Assembly (NCBI GenBank): GCA_013416635.1
Contig: JACCHT010000002.1
Location: 372,001 to 436,000, forward strand
Direction of reading: 5' to 3'
Origin: Candidatus Thiodubiliella endoseptemdiera
GTDB taxonomy: Bacteria; Pseudomonadota; Gammaproteobacteria; PS1; Pseudothioglobaceae
Length of the DNA stretch: 64,000 nucleotides
Below, in pieces: positions 62,408 to 64,000 of the stretch (position 1 is the first letter of the stretch; the number at the start of each line of letters is the position of its first letter). The position numbers and the translations under genes are program-made. Below the pieces are notes generated by a model. That model searched no databases. It was not told where the DNA came from and was given only the letters and a program-made list of their open reading frames with translations.

Positions 62408-62567
62408 GAGACCTTTGCATAAATATGAATAATCATCAAAACGCCATCTTTCATCAAATTACAAACTTTTTAAAAACACCCTTAGCCCTGCTAGAGTGGA
62501 TTTAAAAAATTTCCAATTTAATAAAATCTGTCATTTTGCTAATCATCCCTATTTATGCAAAGGTCTC
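62408..62567. mobile_element. 161-bp palindromic MITE-like element, copy 13 (160 bp)
   Basis: Perfect 18-bp terminal inverted repeats, one base missing near the centre, with target duplication AATTA on each side. It lies between two convergent genes. Confidence 0.92.
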
Positions 62568-62633
62568 AATTAGATTTGATATTTATCACTCATTCCCACG
62601 CACATGGAAACGAAAAAAAATTACACTCTAACC

Positions 62634-63395
62634 CTAATTATTCTTATAACCATTTCTCATTACGAACTTGAACAAAATTGCAATGATAGTAATACTCCAG
62701 ACAATAACCGCTCCGCTTGGCAAATCCATCAGTGATGATGCGATTAAGCCAAGCCCGTAACCTGAACCACCAATTATATAACCTTTCAATAATACCTTGT
62801 TGCTTCCAATGCTTCCCAGCGCTGGGATAATCAGACTGGCAAACACTAGGTAAACCCCCACTAATTGCACTGAACTGGTCACAGCAATGGCAAACAGTAA
62901 GTAAAATCCTAGGTGGTTTAATTGTTGTTTAAATTTAAACAACACCAGCAATATTAAACCTGCTACTAATGCTGTAGGCAAGAGTTGCCCCCAAGTAATC
63001 CACAATATTTGTCCCACCAGTAAATCTTTGAGTGATTCACCGCCATGCGGGTTATCCGCCAAGAGTAAAATACTAGCAGTAGCTGCCAGTATAAAGGTTA
63101 CACCAATTAGGGCTTCCTGATATTTTTGACAGCGTTTCTCTAACCAGCCTAATACAGTTGCAGCAATTAATGCACTGCCCACTGCGGCTATTTGCACTTC
63201 CCAGCCATGAGCTTCCCAGCCGAAACGGTAAGCGGTAATGACACCCAAGCCTGCAATTTGGGCAATCGCCAAATCAATAAAAATAATGCCGCGTTTAAGC
63301 ACTTCCTGACCAAGCGGTACATGGGTTGCCAATATCAATAAACCCGCGATAAAAGCGGGTCCTAGAATGGCATACTCTAACCCTTCAACGCTCAC
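62634..63395 (-). CDS. Zinc/manganese ABC transporter permease
   Basis: About 253 residues, seven to nine hydrophobic helices (LEYAILGPAFIAGLLILAT; VQLVGVYLVFASLIIPA). It resembles the ABC-3 family (ZnuB/MntB), which imports Zn2+ or Mn2+. The start is placed at GTG 63395, whose bases overlap the stop codon of the binding-protein gene (GTGA); upstream residues in the same frame (from 63437) are probably not translated. No ATPase gene is in the window. Confidence 0.85.
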   Translation of the reverse strand: MSVEGLEYAILGPAFIAGLLILATHVPLGQEVLKRGIIFIDLAIAQIAGLGVITAYRFGWEAHGWEVQIAAVGSALIAATVLGWLEKRCQKYQEALIGVTFILAATASILLLADNPHGGESLKDLLVGQILWITWGQLLPTALVAGLILLVLFKFKQQLNHLGFYLLFAIAVTSSVQLVGVYLVFASLIIPALGSIGSNKVLLKGYIIGGSGYGLGLIASSLMDLPSGAVIVWSITIIAILFKFVMRNGYKNN

Positions 63396-64000
63396 AAATG
63401 CACTCCGATTAATTGATCTACAATCCGTCCAAACCAAACTATTAAAGTCTCATTTTTAACAGGGCTAAAGCTAAGACTGATAACAGGTATGCTTGTTTTT
63501 TTTGATAGCCAATGCGCTGGCTTTTGATTCTGATAAGTTGCACTCAAAATCATCTCCGCTGGGTTTTGTTTTAATTGAGTTAGTAATTTGCTTAAATAGG
63601 CGCTACTGGGTGGAATACCTGGTTTCGGTTCAAGTGTGGCAATCTTTTTTAATCCCAGCCATTGTTCCAGATACACCCAACTATTATGGCTAACAACAAC
63701 TCTCTTACCCTGCAAGGTTTGCGTTTTTTGCTGCCATTTTTTAATCGCTTGTTGCCATTGCTGTGCAAACTGTTGTCCGTTTTGTTGATACAAACTGCGA
63801 TTGGCTGGGTCAACACGCATCAGCCGTTGCGTGAGTGCATTGGCAATCTGTTGAATGCGGTGTGGATCAAAGTGAATATGCGGATTCCCGGCCGCATGAA
63901 TATCCCCCAAACTGCGATCTAGAACGGCAGGTTTTTCTAATAGGGCGACCTGATTGGCCGCCATAAAATACCCAGCTTGCCCAGATTGAATCTTGCCATT
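63392..64000 (-). CDS. Metal-binding periplasmic protein of ABC transporter (ZnuA-like), 5' end beyond window
   Basis: The C-terminal ~200 residues of a solute-binding protein of the zinc/manganese (cluster A-I) type. Histidines in AAGNPHIHFDPHR and VVVSHNSWVYLEQWLGL fit metal ligands, and QWQQAIKKWQQKTQTLQGKR is the linking helix. It supplies metal to the permease encoded just downstream (4-bp overlap). The N-terminus and signal peptide lie right of the window. Confidence 0.85.
   Translation of the reverse strand, partial: NGKIQSGQAGYFMAANQVALLEKPAVLDRSLGDIHAAGNPHIHFDPHRIQQIANALTQRLMRVDPANRSLYQQNGQQFAQQWQQAIKKWQQKTQTLQGKRVVVSHNSWVYLEQWLGLKKIATLEPKPGIPPSSAYLSKLLTQLKQNPAEMILSATYQNQKPAHWLSKKTSIPVISLSFSPVKNETLIVWFGRIVDQLIGVHL

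Noticed and set aside
63396-63437. Upstream extension of the metal permease to 63437
   Set aside because: It would overlap the coding end of the binding-protein gene; the GTGA overlap at 63392-63395 is the more usual arrangement.
62634-64000. Possible recently transferred region at the right end because the DNA looked less AT-rich
   Set aside because: A sample line had about the same GC as the neighbouring M50 protease gene by hand count, so there is no evidence for a shift.

Overview
The window looks like a chromosomal segment of an AT-rich, autotrophic, sulfur-oxidising gammaproteobacterium of the SUP05/Thioglobaceae group, either free-living or a bivalve (Bathymodiolus/vesicomyid-type) symbiont. 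This is inferred from a form II RuBisCO (cbbM) with a divergent cbbR and cbbQ/cbbO activase genes, a nitrate/nitrite module, a full molybdenum-cofactor set, an RTX-type adhesin with its type I secretion system, and the housekeeping gene content. No rRNA, tRNA or CRISPR array was found.

Layout. 1-2902 (minus): nitrate/nitrite transporter and NirB nitrite reductase. 2917-12397: molybdenum-cofactor genes (moaE, moeA-moaC, mobA-mobB, moaA, moaD, mog) plus nhaA and broken duplicates of moaD and mog. Nearly every spacer here holds a copy of one 161-bp palindromic element. 12437-27115 (minus): the RuBisCO operon cbbM-cbbQ-...-cbbO-orf, split between cbbQ and cbbO by a roughly 9.5-kb island (hsdR, hsdS, an AAA ATPase, a HigBA-like toxin-antitoxin pair, rhuM, hsdM). 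27207-34048 (plus, except typA): cbbR, typA, rlmE, ispB, dinG. 34051-45112 (minus): RTX adhesin, TolC-like protein, lipoprotein, ABC exporter, membrane-fusion protein and a periplasmic protein. 45220-50762 (minus): ntrY-ntrX-trkA-trkH. 50839-59277 (plus): rnd, ppa, rsmD, coaD, dnaK, dnaJ, eno, corB-like. 59249-61708 (minus): proS-psd. 61744-64000: M50 protease, then a zinc/manganese ABC transporter that runs off the end.

Three observations stand out. (1) A mobile, non-coding, full-length palindrome (13 copies, 5-bp target duplications at nine) has saturated the Moco cluster. It sits exactly at the stop codons of moaC and cbbQ and just upstream of the nirB ribosome-binding site. (2) A decaying type I restriction-modification/toxin-antitoxin island is wired into the RuBisCO-activase operon. 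Modules in the island are bounded by repeats of the HsdS C-terminal coding sequence, and the cbbO ribosome-binding site overlaps the hsdM stop codon. (3) At least a dozen conserved genes, including ppa and psd, carry single small indels, mostly in homopolymer runs. This points to residual assembly error, genome decay, or both, and should be settled before any of these genes is called a pseudogene.

All functional calls come from reading motifs and family resemblance by eye. No database search was run.
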